From Mycobacterium sp. 3519A (GTDB lineage: Bacteria; Actinomycetota; Actinomycetes; Mycobacteriales; Mycobacteriaceae), in contig NZ_OESG01000013.1 of the NCBI RefSeq assembly GCF_900240945.1, forward strand, positions 682,001-746,000: a DNA stretch of 64,000 bases, given 5' to 3'. Below are positions 31,355 to 40,990 of the stretch, piece by piece. The notes beneath the pieces were generated by a model, which did not search any database, was not told the origin of the DNA, and saw nothing but the letters and a program-made list of their open reading frames with translations. Numbering within the stretch: position 1 is the first letter of the stretch; each line of letters starts with the position of its first letter. The position numbers and the translations under genes are program-made.

Positions 31355-34300
31355 CTATTTCTGCAGCAAGACGACGTCTTGGCCGGGATCCATCTCGCCA
31401 CGGGCCACGGCGCCGCAGTGGGCCAGGTGCAGGGGAGCGACCGGGTCGTCGGGCAACAGCTGCCGGCAGCGTTCGAACGCGGCACGCGCGCGGCCGATAT
31501 CGCCTGCGTCAAAAAAGGCGAAAGCCTCGTCGAACGCGGGCTGCGCGGCACGCTTCGCGTCCCGCATACCAGCCGAATCCTCGTTGTACACCTCGTAAAT
31601 CGTCACCGGTCGGCGTCGGTTGACCACCATCACGCGTTCCATGCGACGGATGTCGAACTCTTCTGGATTCGTCAGCCCCGCACACGTCGCGTCGGAGATC
31701 AGCAGCCCCGACCCGTAGCGCTTGTTGGTGCTCTCGATGCGGGCGGCCAAGTTGACGGCGTCACCGATGGTGGTGAGCACCATCCGATTGACCCCACCGA
31801 CGAGCCCGACTCCCACCGGGCCGGTATTGATGCCGATGCCTACTTTCAATTCCTCCGCACCCTGCGCGAGTCGCTCCTGGTTGTGCTCGCTCAACGATCG
31901 CAGCATGGCCAGCCCGGCCCGCAGCGCATCATCGGGCTCCGTGTCGAAGACCGCGACGATCTCGTCTCCTCGGACGTCCTGGATCATGCCATTGCAGCTG
32001 ATGATCGGGACCTCCACCGTGCGCAAGAAGCCCGTCGCCAGATTGCTCGCCTCTGACACGCTGATGTCTTCAATCATCGTCGTGTAGCGCCGAATATCAC
32101 TGATGAGCACCGTCATCTCGCGCTCGACTCGGTAGCCGCTGCGGACTCGGCTCAGGTCGTCGACGTCGAGGATGCGGAGCAACTCGTTGGGCACGAACCT
32201 CGACTGCGCGTCCATCAGGGACTGCCGGTGTTCGTCCGCGGCCCGCAGCCGTTCCTCCAGCTGGAAGTTCCACATCGGCGCGGCAGCCTGGGCGCACAGA
32301 AAGCCGACCGTCTCCTCGTCTTTGGCGCCGAACTTTCTGCCGGGCTGGTTGTGCTCGGCGTAGATCATGCCGATTGTTCTGGCCTGCACGCGAATCGGAG
32401 CGGCGAGAACAGCGGAGGTCGCCGCGGCGACGATGACGGGGGAGCCGCTGTCCGTGGCACGGCGGACGATGTCGGCGTCGTATGGCACCTCCGTCCACGG
32501 CCCTTCGACAATTGCGGTGCCGCCGCGCTCGCGGACAGCGCGTACCGAGAGATTGTCCGCATCTCCGGTGAAGAGCAGCACACGCGCTGCGCCGGTCGTG
32601 TCGGCGGCCGAGCCAACGATGATGGTGGCCAAGCTGTCCGGACTGCGCGCTGCCGACAGCGCGCGCAAGAGATGATGCGCACCGACCGGGTCGACCCCCG
32701 CCGAGTCCACTCCGACCAGGTCGCGGCTGGCGAGAAATGGATGTTCGCGGGCGAGCCAGTCCGCCCGCGTGGCCAAACCGATTCTCAACCAGCGCTCGTG
32801 GGCCCACCGCAGCATCTGCTCGCTGAGCAACCCGCGACCGGTTTCGGCGTAGAGGGCTGCCGCCTCTTCCTGGGCCCGCGCGCTGATTCCCGGCAGTTGG
32901 TTTTCCTCCGCCACTTTGATGGCCTGGTGAAGGAGGCGTTCCGCCTCGGTGTGGTGCCCACGCACGCGTTCCCACGCTCCCCGCACCAATGCGTAAGGAG
33001 CTCCGTAGTTTTCCGGTGAGCTCGACGCGGACTTGCGAAGCAACGTCAGTGTCTTACGGACGAAGCGGACCGTCGAACGCTCTCGCGGCGCGCACTGCAT
33101 CATGCTCAGCGCGCCGATCATGTAGATGTACTGCGAGATCGGGGTGCCCGCCATACCGCCGATGTGTTCGATGGCGTCGTCAGTCAGAGCGACCGCGCCG
33201 GCGTCATCACCAGACCAGAAGTACAGTCCCTGCTTCATGGTCGCGACGGCACTGAGCGTCACCTCGTCGCCCTCGCGCTGTGCCGCGGGCACCACCTCCC
33301 GCTCGTCGTAGCCGGTTTCGCCGGCAAGCAGCATGGGGTCCTCACTGCGGCCCATCAAGTTCAGTGCCATCTGCTGACTGCCCTGGCAGAGCCTGCTCGG
33401 CACGGGTTGGGACCGGATCTGCGGGATCAGGGATTGGGCCAGGGCGTCGATCTCCGACATCGGGCGGCCCATGTAGAACGACTGGGAAATGAGCGACGCG
33501 ACGAGGAATCCCGCGTACTCCTGGTCGCCTTGGTCAAGTGCCTGCTCGACGGCGGTGCGCAGCAGCTCTACACCGTCGCGAAGAGGATGGCGCCAGTGGC
33601 GGATGAAACTCGCATACATGAAAAGCGTCTGCGGGCGGGACTCCCTGAACTCCTGCCGCTCCGCTAGCTGCATCCCCACCTCGCCGAAACGTTGGCTGCC
33701 GCTGTGATCGCCGAGCATCACCAGCAGCAGTCCGTAACTCGCCAACACCAGCGGTGAGGACGGCGTATGACCATGCGCCAGAGTCAAATTCAGCTGCTTG
33801 TGGACCAGCAGCGGGAACAGGTTGGGCCGGGCGATGTACGACATGCTGCGCATCTCGGTGAGGATCCGCTGCATCTCGCCGACGATCGGGTCGTCGCAGT
33901 CCGGTAGCGCCAACAGACGTTCATTGCTCCAGCGGCGCATCGTCAGACGCATCTGGATCAGCGCCTTGCCCATTCGTGGCTTGCCCGCATCGGATGGCAG
34001 CGGCTCACCGAGTTCGTCGAGCGCGGCCAACCCGATGTCCATCGCGTCCTGAAGCCGATCCTCCGCAACCCGACCCTTGAGCCGGAGGTAGGCCAGCCGG
34101 GCGCGGTCAGCGGGATCGGCGAGGACCTCCGCGGCCTCGTCGATGAGCGCGTGCAGCACCGCGACGTCGCCGACGAGCAATGCGGCCTCGGCGGCGTCGA
34201 GCTGCAATTCGCGGCTGATCGCGAAGTGGGCGGCCCAGCGCTGGGCGCCGAGTAAGCCCAACGCGTTGCGGCAATAGTCAAGAGCCAGCGGGAACGACGC

Positions 34301-35656
34301 TTGGGCACGCGCCTTCCTGGCGGCACGCCGCAGCACGTCGATGAACCGGAAGCGCTCATCATCGGGCACTCCGTAGCCGCCGATGCCCGCGTGACGGGCC
34401 GCTTCGAACAATCGGTCGTCACCGAGCCCGACCAACCTCCGCGCGATTCGAAGATGCGTGTCACGCTGCGCGTCATCGGACAAGCCGACGCGCGCTGCCT
34501 CTGCCACCCGGTCATGGCTGAAGCGGTACCGGGCCTCGCGGCTGATCGCGTTGGCGATCCGTTGGCCGCGGCTGTCCACGGCCTCCAGCAGACGAAGTTC
34601 GAGAGCCGACCAAACTGCTTGAGCCACAACGTCAATCGGCCGACCCGCCGCTGCAGAGCCGTCGGCGAGGTCGAACTCACTGCCAATACACGCCAACGAA
34701 CTCAACACCGCCCGGTCCGTCAACCGCAACTGATCGAGGTAGCTCCCGAGGAACTCGGCGGCCGTGCTACTGACTTCGATCGACGACAAGACACGTAGGT
34801 CCCAAGTCGGCCGCCCGCCGGTGCCAACCGGATCGAGTGCGCCTTCTCGTTGCGTGCGGTACAGCAGCTGACGAACCTGCAGCGGATTGCCCCCGGTCCG
34901 GCGGTGGAACTCGGTGGCGACGTCGCTGAGTTCCACTGCGCGACCGCACACGGCGGCAAGAAGCTCCTCGAGATCGTCGCGTGGCAACGGCTCCACGTCG
35001 ATGCGGCGCAGGCCCGCGGTCGCGAAGCCCGCCGATTCCGGGTCGAACTCACCGGCGCGATGCGCACCGACGACCAGCACGTTGCGCATTGACACCGTCA
35101 ACAACTCAGACATCAACAGCAGCGAGCCCTGATCCGCCCACTGCAGGTCATCGATCGCCAGGACCACCGGACGGTACGACGCGGTGATGGAGATCAGGCG
35201 GATCGCGGCACGCTGCAGTCGTCTGCGTGCGTCGGCGGCATCGAGGTCGGCTCCGTGAGGTGCATCGCCAAGCACGCGAGCGAGATCGGGCACCAGCTCG
35301 CCGAGGGCGCCGGCAAGCGTGGACATTCCGCTGACGAGGTCCGCTCGCCACTGGTCACGTTCCGCCGGGGCGGTGGCCTCCATGGTGCGGACCAGCGAGC
35401 CGAGCGCATCTCGCAACGCCGAATACGGCGCGGGTGCGCCGTCCCGGTACCGCCCGTAGGCGAACAGACAGCCGCGGTGGGAGACCTCGGCGCCGAATGC
35501 CTGCAGAACCGTCGACTTACCGACGCCGGGAACCCCGCTGATCAGCGCACATGTGCCGCCCTCGCGTCCAGCCGCTTCCACAGCGGCGCGGAGCTCGATC
35601 ATCTCCTCACGGCGACCGACCACGCGGCCGTCGAGGTCGAGCACCGGAGCCGTCAT
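31355..35656 (-). CDS. ATPase-GAF-class III nucleotide cyclase multidomain protein
   Basis: The protein has 1433 residues. The N-terminal AAA/STAND-type ATPase has Walker A GVPGVGKST (41-49) and Walker B VVLAIDDLQWAD (Asp169-Asp170). A long TPR/MalT-like helical region follows, then a GAF-like domain, then a class III cyclase domain starting MTVLISDIRRYTTMIED. In the cyclase, the metal-binding aspartates (ISDIRRY and RGDEIVAVF) and the transition-state segment GDAVNLAARIE are present. The purine-selecting lysine position before the second aspartate reads QDVRGD, so it appears to be absent. A C-terminal TPR-like tail ends the protein. It is upstream of, and on the same strand as, the shell/prenyl-synthase operon (78-nt gap), making it a candidate regulator. 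Confidence 0.85.
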   Translation of the reverse strand: MTAPVLDLDGRVVGRREEMIELRAAVEAAGREGGTCALISGVPGVGKSTVLQAFGAEVSHRGCLFAYGRYRDGAPAPYSALRDALGSLVRTMEATAPAERDQWRADLVSGMSTLAGALGELVPDLARVLGDAPHGADLDAADARRRLQRAAIRLISITASYRPVVLAIDDLQWADQGSLLLMSELLTVSMRNVLVVGAHRAGEFDPESAGFATAGLRRIDVEPLPRDDLEELLAAVCGRAVELSDVATEFHRRTGGNPLQVRQLLYRTQREGALDPVGTGGRPTWDLRVLSSIEVSSTAAEFLGSYLDQLRLTDRAVLSSLACIGSEFDLADGSAAAGRPIDVVAQAVWSALELRLLEAVDSRGQRIANAISREARYRFSHDRVAEAARVGLSDDAQRDTHLRIARRLVGLGDDRLFEAARHAGIGGYGVPDDERFRFIDVLRRAARKARAQASFPLALDYCRNALGLLGAQRWAAHFAISRELQLDAAEAALLVGDVAVLHALIDEAAEVLADPADRARLAYLRLKGRVAEDRLQDAMDIGLAALDELGEPLPSDAGKPRMGKALIQMRLTMRRWSNERLLALPDCDDPIVGEMQRILTEMRSMSYIARPNLFPLLVHKQLNLTLAHGHTPSSPLVLASYGLLLVMLGDHSGSQRFGEVGMQLAERQEFRESRPQTLFMYASFIRHWRHPLRDGVELLRTAVEQALDQGDQEYAGFLVASLISQSFYMGRPMSEIDALAQSLIPQIRSQPVPSRLCQGSQQMALNLMGRSEDPMLLAGETGYDEREVVPAAQREGDEVTLSAVATMKQGLYFWSGDDAGAVALTDDAIEHIGGMAGTPISQYIYMIGALSMMQCAPRERSTVRFVRKTLTLLRKSASSSPENYGAPYALVRGAWERVRGHHTEAERLLHQAIKVAEENQLPGISARAQEEAAALYAETGRGLLSEQMLRWAHERWLRIGLATRADWLAREHPFLASRDLVGVDSAGVDPVGAHHLLRALSAARSPDSLATIIVGSAADTTGAARVLLFTGDADNLSVRAVRERGGTAIVEGPWTEVPYDADIVRRATDSGSPVIVAAATSAVLAAPIRVQARTIGMIYAEHNQPGRKFGAKDEETVGFLCAQAAAPMWNFQLEERLRAADEHRQSLMDAQSRFVPNELLRILDVDDLSRVRSGYRVEREMTVLISDIRRYTTMIEDISVSEASNLATGFLRTVEVPIISCNGMIQDVRGDEIVAVFDTEPDDALRAGLAMLRSLSEHNQERLAQGAEELKVGIGINTGPVGVGLVGGVNRMVLTTIGDAVNLAARIESTNKRYGSGLLISDATCAGLTNPEEFDIRRMERVMVVNRRRPVTIYEVYNEDSAGMRDAKRAAQPAFDEAFAFFDAGDIGRARAAFERCRQLLPDDPVAPLHLAHCGAVARGEMDPGQDVVLLQK

Positions 35657-35792
35657 GGCGTGCGGCCCGCCGACCGCGACGTGAAGCGCACTTGTCCCCC
35701 TCCAACCCCGAACTGTTCACTGATCGTAATGACCAGTTCCGCGAAAGGCGCGCGAGTTTATGCAGATCGGGTGGGTGATTCCCGGCGCTACG

Positions 35793-36800
35793 TCACTGGT
35801 GCGGCGGGCCCAGGTACGGGAATTCGGTGAGCGTGTCGGTATGCGGGCTCAGGCCAGAGGGTGGACATTCGCCCTTTGTCAGAAACGCCAACCGGTAGTC
35901 GATGACGTCGTCGGTGAAGACCCGTCCGTTCGGATACTTCGCCGGCTTGGAGGGGTTGAACGTCAACATGTCGGGCAGGGTGCCCTCGGTGTCGATCGCC
36001 TTGATGGCTTCGGCCCGCGAGTAGCCGCCGGTGTGACCGAGTTGGTGGATGAACATGTCGATCCAGCGCTCGCGGTCGTTGACCGGTTCGGTGGCGTTGT
36101 ACTCCTCCTTGGTGTCGTCGGTGTTGAAGAAGCTGCAGACCGATGGATGACCTGCGCGGTCGACGTGCACCAGCTTGCCGTCCCTGCGCACGCTGCAGCG
36201 GCCCCAGATCCTGATGTCGGGGTCTGCGCCAAGGAAGCTGGTCGGCATTTCGATGGCCGTGGAGAAGACGTTGGCTGCGATGTTGGAATCGACACCGGTC
36301 CAAGGCGATTCGCCGGGCAGTGTCAGGTCGGTGAAGTTGCGCTTTCCCGAGGTGTCGAACAGGTTCTTGATGCCGTCGTAGTCGAAGAAGAACGCGTCGC
36401 TGCGGGCGCCCGCGAAGAACGTGAAGTCACCGGACGTCGCGATGTGTGGCTCGTCGCCGACGAACGACACCGGGACGTTCGAGAAGATCACTTCACCGAC
36501 GGCCTCGGGTTCCTCGGCCTCGTCGTTGGCCGCCAGATAGACGTCGACGGTCTGCTTACCGTTGACAGGTTCGGAGAACACATAGCTGAAAGCGATGTCG
36601 TTCAACAGGTCTCCGTCGTTGTCGATCGCCACCCGGTAGATCGCGTCCGGGTGCAGCGCGTCGGCGAGCGGGTTGGCGTTCATGATGATCACCGTGCGAG
36701 TGGGGTCGGACGGCGAAACGAACGTGTAGAGATCGCAAAGATCGAGTCGTTGGTCGCCAAGCGGCGGCCCGAGGCTGAGCCCGGTGAAGTGGTTCGACAT
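35793..36800 (-). CDS. DUF4331 protein
   Basis: The 335-residue protein has the DUF4331 pattern: DLCDLYTFVSPSDPTRTVIIMNANP, YRVAIDNDGDLLNDIAFSYVFSEP, FFAGARSDAFFFDYDGIKNLFD and the ending VFTDDVIDYRLAFLTKGE. No signal peptide is evident. The function of the family is unknown. The start was set at ATG 36800 because the translation before it does not look coding. It is upstream of the cyclase gene (136-nt gap, no clear promoter seen) and divergent from eccB4. Confidence 0.8.
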   Translation of the reverse strand: MSNHFTGLSLGPPLGDQRLDLCDLYTFVSPSDPTRTVIIMNANPLADALHPDAIYRVAIDNDGDLLNDIAFSYVFSEPVNGKQTVDVYLAANDEAEEPEAVGEVIFSNVPVSFVGDEPHIATSGDFTFFAGARSDAFFFDYDGIKNLFDTSGKRNFTDLTLPGESPWTGVDSNIAANVFSTAIEMPTSFLGADPDIRIWGRCSVRRDGKLVHVDRAGHPSVCSFFNTDDTKEEYNATEPVNDRERWIDMFIHQLGHTGGYSRAEAIKAIDTEGTLPDMLTFNPSKPAKYPNGRVFTDDVIDYRLAFLTKGECPPSGLSPHTDTLTEFPYLGPPHQ

Positions 36801-36893
36801 GGTGCAAAACGTACATCGCTGTCGAGGAGCGCGCCGAGGAAATCGTGACCCGAGGCCCCTGCGGCCGACGCTAGGCTGGCTGCTGGGGGACTG

Positions 36894-38252
36894 ATGGCTG
36901 GGCACTCGACGAAGCTGCAAGTCAGCGGGTACCGGTTTCTGCTGCGCCGGTTGGAGCACGCGTTGGTGCGCGGTGACATCCGGATGGCCGATGATCCGAT
37001 TCGCGCACAATCGCTTTCGTTCACCGCGGGCGGTGTGATCGCGGCGATCATCGCCGCGGTCTGCGTCGTGCTGGCGTTCCTTCGCCCGCCGGGTACGCTC
37101 GGCGACGCGCAGATCGTGATCGTCCGCGAATCGGGTGCGTTCTACGTGCGGGTGGGCGACCTTGTGCATCCCGTGCCGAACCTCACCTCGGCCCGGTTGA
37201 TCGTAGGCGCCCCGGCGAATCCCGAGGCGGTGAGCGCTACGGCCGTCGACAACGCCAAGCGCGGCCCCCTGGTCGGCATCCCGGGCGCGCCCGCCGGAGT
37301 TTCCGCACCGCTGCGTGGCGACGAATCAGGCTGGGCTGTCTGCGACGAGAAATCCAGGACCACCGTGGTCGCCGGACCATTGTCGGGCAGTGCGACTGCT
37401 GGCGTCCTGGTCACGCCGCGGTCCGAAAGCGCGGCGACCACCTATCTGCTGTACGGCGGGTGGCGCGCCCAGGTGGATCTGCGCGACCGCGCGGTCGTGC
37501 GGGCCCTGCGGCTGGACGGCGTTGTCCCGCGCCCCGTTTCGCCCGCGCTGCTGGACGCGACGCCGGAGGCGCCACCTCTGCGGGCACCCCGTATCGCTGG
37601 GGCGGGCTCACCGAGTCCGGTGCGCGGAATGCCGGTTGGAACGGTCGTGCGGATCATCCGCGCCGATGCCGAGGAGCATTACGTCCTGCTTGCCGAGGGC
37701 GTGCAGCGCATCAGCCAGGTGGTCGCGGACCTCATCCGGTTCGCCGACTCTCAGGACGATCGGGACATCGCCACCGTGTCACCCGATTCCATCGCGGCGC
37801 TGCCCATTCTCGACACGGTGGCTGTCGCAGACTTCCCCGAGCGCACTGGGGTGTCCGATGGGGCCATCGTGTGTACGCGGTGGCAGCCCGGCGCGGCAGG
37901 AGCCGAATCCAGTGTGGTGTCGGTTGATTCGCTGCCGATAGGCGCGATGTCCCTGGCGCAGGCTGATGCGGAGGGCCCGTCCGTTGACGCGTTCGCGATG
38001 ACGCCGGGCCGCAGTGCGTACGTGCGGGCGACCGGGGTCGGCGGCGAAGGGACGAATTCCGGTGCGCTGTACTACGTCAACGACTCAGGTGTTGTCTTCG
38101 GCCTTGCCGACGAGGACACCGCGGAGCACATCGGTCTGGGCGGTGCGCCCGTGCCCGCGCCGTGGCCGGTGCTGTCGTGGTTGCCGCGTGGACCCGAACT
38201 GAGCAAGAGCGCCGCATCAGTCGAGCGGGACAGCATCGCGGGATCGCCGTAG
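36894..38252 (+). CDS. eccB4: ESX-4 type VII secretion core protein EccB4
   Basis: The 452-residue protein has the EccB N-terminus (LQVSGYRFLLRRLEHALVRGDIRM, DDPIRAQSLSFTAG), a single transmembrane helix (GVIAAIIAAVCVVLAFL), and a large periplasmic repeat domain. EccB links the membrane complex to the periplasm. It is convergent with mycP4, overlapping its 3' end by 36 bp. Confidence 0.95.
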   Translation: MAGHSTKLQVSGYRFLLRRLEHALVRGDIRMADDPIRAQSLSFTAGGVIAAIIAAVCVVLAFLRPPGTLGDAQIVIVRESGAFYVRVGDLVHPVPNLTSARLIVGAPANPEAVSATAVDNAKRGPLVGIPGAPAGVSAPLRGDESGWAVCDEKSRTTVVAGPLSGSATAGVLVTPRSESAATTYLLYGGWRAQVDLRDRAVVRALRLDGVVPRPVSPALLDATPEAPPLRAPRIAGAGSPSPVRGMPVGTVVRIIRADAEEHYVLLAEGVQRISQVVADLIRFADSQDDRDIATVSPDSIAALPILDTVAVADFPERTGVSDGAIVCTRWQPGAAGAESSVVSVDSLPIGAMSLAQADAEGPSVDAFAMTPGRSAYVRATGVGGEGTNSGALYYVNDSGVVFGLADEDTAEHIGLGGAPVPAPWPVLSWLPRGPELSKSAASVERDSIAGSP

Positions 38253-39578
38253 CCGCGCCGTCGCCGCCGTCATCGCAATCGTCGCCGCGGACACAGCGAG
38301 ACAGACCGCGGCACCGCCGACGGCGAATCCGAAATCCCGACCGTCGTCAGGCCGTGCGGAGGGGTGCGACAGGGGCCGCTCGAGATGCTGGGTGCGCGGG
38401 GACGTCGCGCCGGTGCTGAGCGCCGCGAGCGCGTCGACGACGCCGTGTCCGACGACAGGATCCCATCCGGATGCCGGGCGACGCGCGGTCGTCTCGATGC
38501 GCCGCATGATTTGTCGCGCCGTCAATTCGGGCGCCCGTGACCGCATGAGCGCGACGATGCCGCTCACCACCGGCGCCGCATAACTGGTACCCGAGATGGG
38601 CGTCGGGTCACCGGATGTGGTCATGCTGCTGATCAGACCCTCACCGTCCGGGTCCAACGAGACGACGCCTTCGCCGGGCGCTGCGACGTCCACCCATGGG
38701 CCGGCCAGGCTGAAGGACGAGGGCGTCCCGTCGGGGTCAACCGAACCGACGGTCAACACGTAGTCGTCGTACCAGGCGGGGCTGACCACCACGCTGACGT
38801 GATCCCAATCCGCTTGGCCGGGCCGCGCCGGATTCTGCGTGGGGCATTGGCCTGCGCCGCCGACATTTCCGGCGGCGGCCACCACGACAGCGTTCTTGAC
38901 ATCGACGGCGTAGGCGAGCGCAGCGCCGAGCGGACGGTCGTCCAATCCACCCTCGGCGGACAGGCATGCGACCGACGACACGTTGATCACGGTGGCTCCC
39001 AGGTCGGCGGCGGTGCGGATGGCGCGGGCGAGTGTGTCCACGTCGCCGAATCCGCTGCCGGTCGGATCGTCGGTGGCGCGAAACTTGTTGCTGGACTGAC
39101 GGATGCTGATGATGGTGGCGTCGGGTGCCACCCCGCTGAAGTCCGATCCGTCGGGATCGGGTTCCGCGCCGATGATTCCCGCGACCACCGTGCCGTGCCC
39201 ATCACAGTCCACGGTGCCGTCTGAGGTGTTCACGTAGTCGCCGCCGGGGATGAGGTGGGGGAGCAATCGGTGTCGGGTGACGCCAGTGTCGATGACCGCC
39301 ACGGTCTGCCCCGCGCCGCGGCTCAACCGCCAAAGCTGCTGCAGGTTCAACCCTTCCAATTGTCGGGCCTTCAGGCCGGCTTCCTGCGTGGGGGCCGCGG
39401 TCGCGCACCGCTCCCGCTGCTCCGTCGGCAGTGGCGGCGTCGGCGGTCCTGGCTTGGGCAGCATCGAATCGTCGACCGCGGGCGGCGTGACCGCGACTGC
39501 GGCAGGTGCGGTACCCACCGGCATGCCGACCAGCGCGCACGCGGTGCACAGCCGTGCGATCCGATCGACCAGTGTCAT
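38217..39578 (-). CDS. mycP4: ESX-4 mycosin (subtilisin-like protease)
   Basis: The 453-residue protein has a signal peptide (LCTACALVGMPVGTAPAAVA). The catalytic triad is visible as VAVIDTGV (Asp), DCDGHGTVVAG (His) and SGTSYAAPVVSG (Ser), with AAAGNVGG at the oxyanion Asn. A C-terminal membrane helix precedes the short basic cytosolic end. ATG 39578 overlaps the eccD4 stop by 4 bp; the longer upstream start was rejected. Mycosins stabilise the ESX membrane complex. Confidence 0.95.
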   Translation of the reverse strand: MTLVDRIARLCTACALVGMPVGTAPAAVAVTPPAVDDSMLPKPGPPTPPLPTEQRERCATAAPTQEAGLKARQLEGLNLQQLWRLSRGAGQTVAVIDTGVTRHRLLPHLIPGGDYVNTSDGTVDCDGHGTVVAGIIGAEPDPDGSDFSGVAPDATIISIRQSSNKFRATDDPTGSGFGDVDTLARAIRTAADLGATVINVSSVACLSAEGGLDDRPLGAALAYAVDVKNAVVVAAAGNVGGAGQCPTQNPARPGQADWDHVSVVVSPAWYDDYVLTVGSVDPDGTPSSFSLAGPWVDVAAPGEGVVSLDPDGEGLISSMTTSGDPTPISGTSYAAPVVSGIVALMRSRAPELTARQIMRRIETTARRPASGWDPVVGHGVVDALAALSTGATSPRTQHLERPLSHPSARPDDGRDFGFAVGGAAVCLAVSAATIAMTAATARLRRSRDAVPLD

Positions 39579-40882
39579 GACAGGCTGAGCGCGCGGATCA
39601 ACGAGTAAGCGCCACCGACCCAGCACGCGGTGGGAACCACGGCGGCAAGCGCGGCATACTCCAGCACGTCGACGGTGCGGCGGACAAGAGGATTAGCTGC
39701 CGCAGACGGGCGACAGAGCATGGCGGCCACCGTCACCGCGGCCAGTAGGCATACCCACTGCGCGCGGTGCGGCGCCACAGCAACGACGATTGCGCAGCCG
39801 GCGGTGAAAGACACTGCGCCGCACACGATGAGGCCAGCGCGGCGGACGACGTCGATGTGCGTGCGTGCCCGCAACGCCAACACCAGCGCGACCACCAGTG
39901 CGAAAACGGCGGCACTCGACCGGCGCTCGGGAATGCTGTCCAAGACGACGAGTCCGGCACCGACCGCTGTCGCAGCGGCCGACCCGACGACCAGCCCCGT
40001 CAGCGCGCGCTGCGCGGCACGTGCTCGGGGTTCGACGGTGTGATCGTCTCCTGCATCGGGATCGCCAAGGCGCGGCGTCAAACCCGTTGCCGCAATGGAT
40101 AATCTGGGCGCCACCCCGAGTGTGACCAGTGCCGACGTCGCGAGCACCGCGCCCGTCGCGGAGACCGGGATCGGCCCGGCTACACCGCACGCCGCGGCCA
40201 CACTGGTCAGGGTGCCCGTCGTGGCCGTTGCCGACAGCAAGACGTCAGCGCAGTCAGCGACGCGCCGAAGCAGGATGGACACGGTGGCTGCGAGGGCCGA
40301 TGCGAGTAACAGCCTGGCGGGCAGCGGAGAAGAGGGAACGGCGAGTAGACCCGCGGCGGTGCCGAACATCACGGCGATGGCGGCCAACACGGCACCGCGA
40401 AGCGGATCGCGCCGCAGCATCACCGCGCCGACCGCTGCCCCGGTGGTAGTGATGCCTGTGGCGACGACGTGGCCGACCGCATCGCCAGTGAGGCCGCCCC
40501 ACATCGATGCCGCGACACCGAGCAGCGCCACGCACAGAGACGCCGCCGCGGTGGTGACATCGGCGGGTATGGTGTGCTGCTCGGCGGCCGCGGCGGTGAG
40601 CGCTTGGGCAGGCCCGTCGGGCAATTCCGCGGGCGGCGGGATGTCGGCGGCGGTCAGCAACAGCAGTTCGCCGTCGTGAACGGCGTTGTCGCGCAGGCTC
40701 ATCGCCTCGTCCAACCGGGGCAGGCCGACCCGCGACAGATGCCATCGGCGCCCCTCGACCGACGCGCCGACGAGGTCGACCACGGCGGGCAGGAGCACGC
40801 CAACAGGCGCATCAGTCGGCAGCGCCAGATCTACGCACCGTGAGTCGTGCGCAACGGCCAACCGGCACATGGAATCAGGCAT
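39575..40882 (-). CDS. eccD4: ESX-4 membrane channel protein EccD4
   Basis: The 435-residue protein has an N-terminal ubiquitin-like cytosolic domain (MCRLAVAHDSRCVDLALPTD, then WHLSRVGLPRLDEAMSLRDN) followed by about eleven hydrophobic segments, the EccD layout. It is a little shorter than EccD proteins of other ESX systems, as expected for ESX-4. ATG 40882 is the first start that gives the conserved N-terminus. It is divergent from eccC4 across about 108 nt in which no promoter consensus is clear. Confidence 0.93.
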   Translation of the reverse strand: MPDSMCRLAVAHDSRCVDLALPTDAPVGVLLPAVVDLVGASVEGRRWHLSRVGLPRLDEAMSLRDNAVHDGELLLLTAADIPPPAELPDGPAQALTAAAAEQHTIPADVTTAAASLCVALLGVAASMWGGLTGDAVGHVVATGITTTGAAVGAVMLRRDPLRGAVLAAIAVMFGTAAGLLAVPSSPLPARLLLASALAATVSILLRRVADCADVLLSATATTGTLTSVAAACGVAGPIPVSATGAVLATSALVTLGVAPRLSIAATGLTPRLGDPDAGDDHTVEPRARAAQRALTGLVVGSAAATAVGAGLVVLDSIPERRSSAAVFALVVALVLALRARTHIDVVRRAGLIVCGAVSFTAGCAIVVAVAPHRAQWVCLLAAVTVAAMLCRPSAAANPLVRRTVDVLEYAALAAVVPTACWVGGAYSLIRALSLS

Positions 40883-40990
40883 CACATCACCCCCCGGCCC
40901 TGACCGTAACGCGCGTCGGGCACCCGGGGACGCGGCAATTCGACGGCCTGTGGATGGAACCGAGTCGCCGTGTGCGGCGTCCATCAGACG

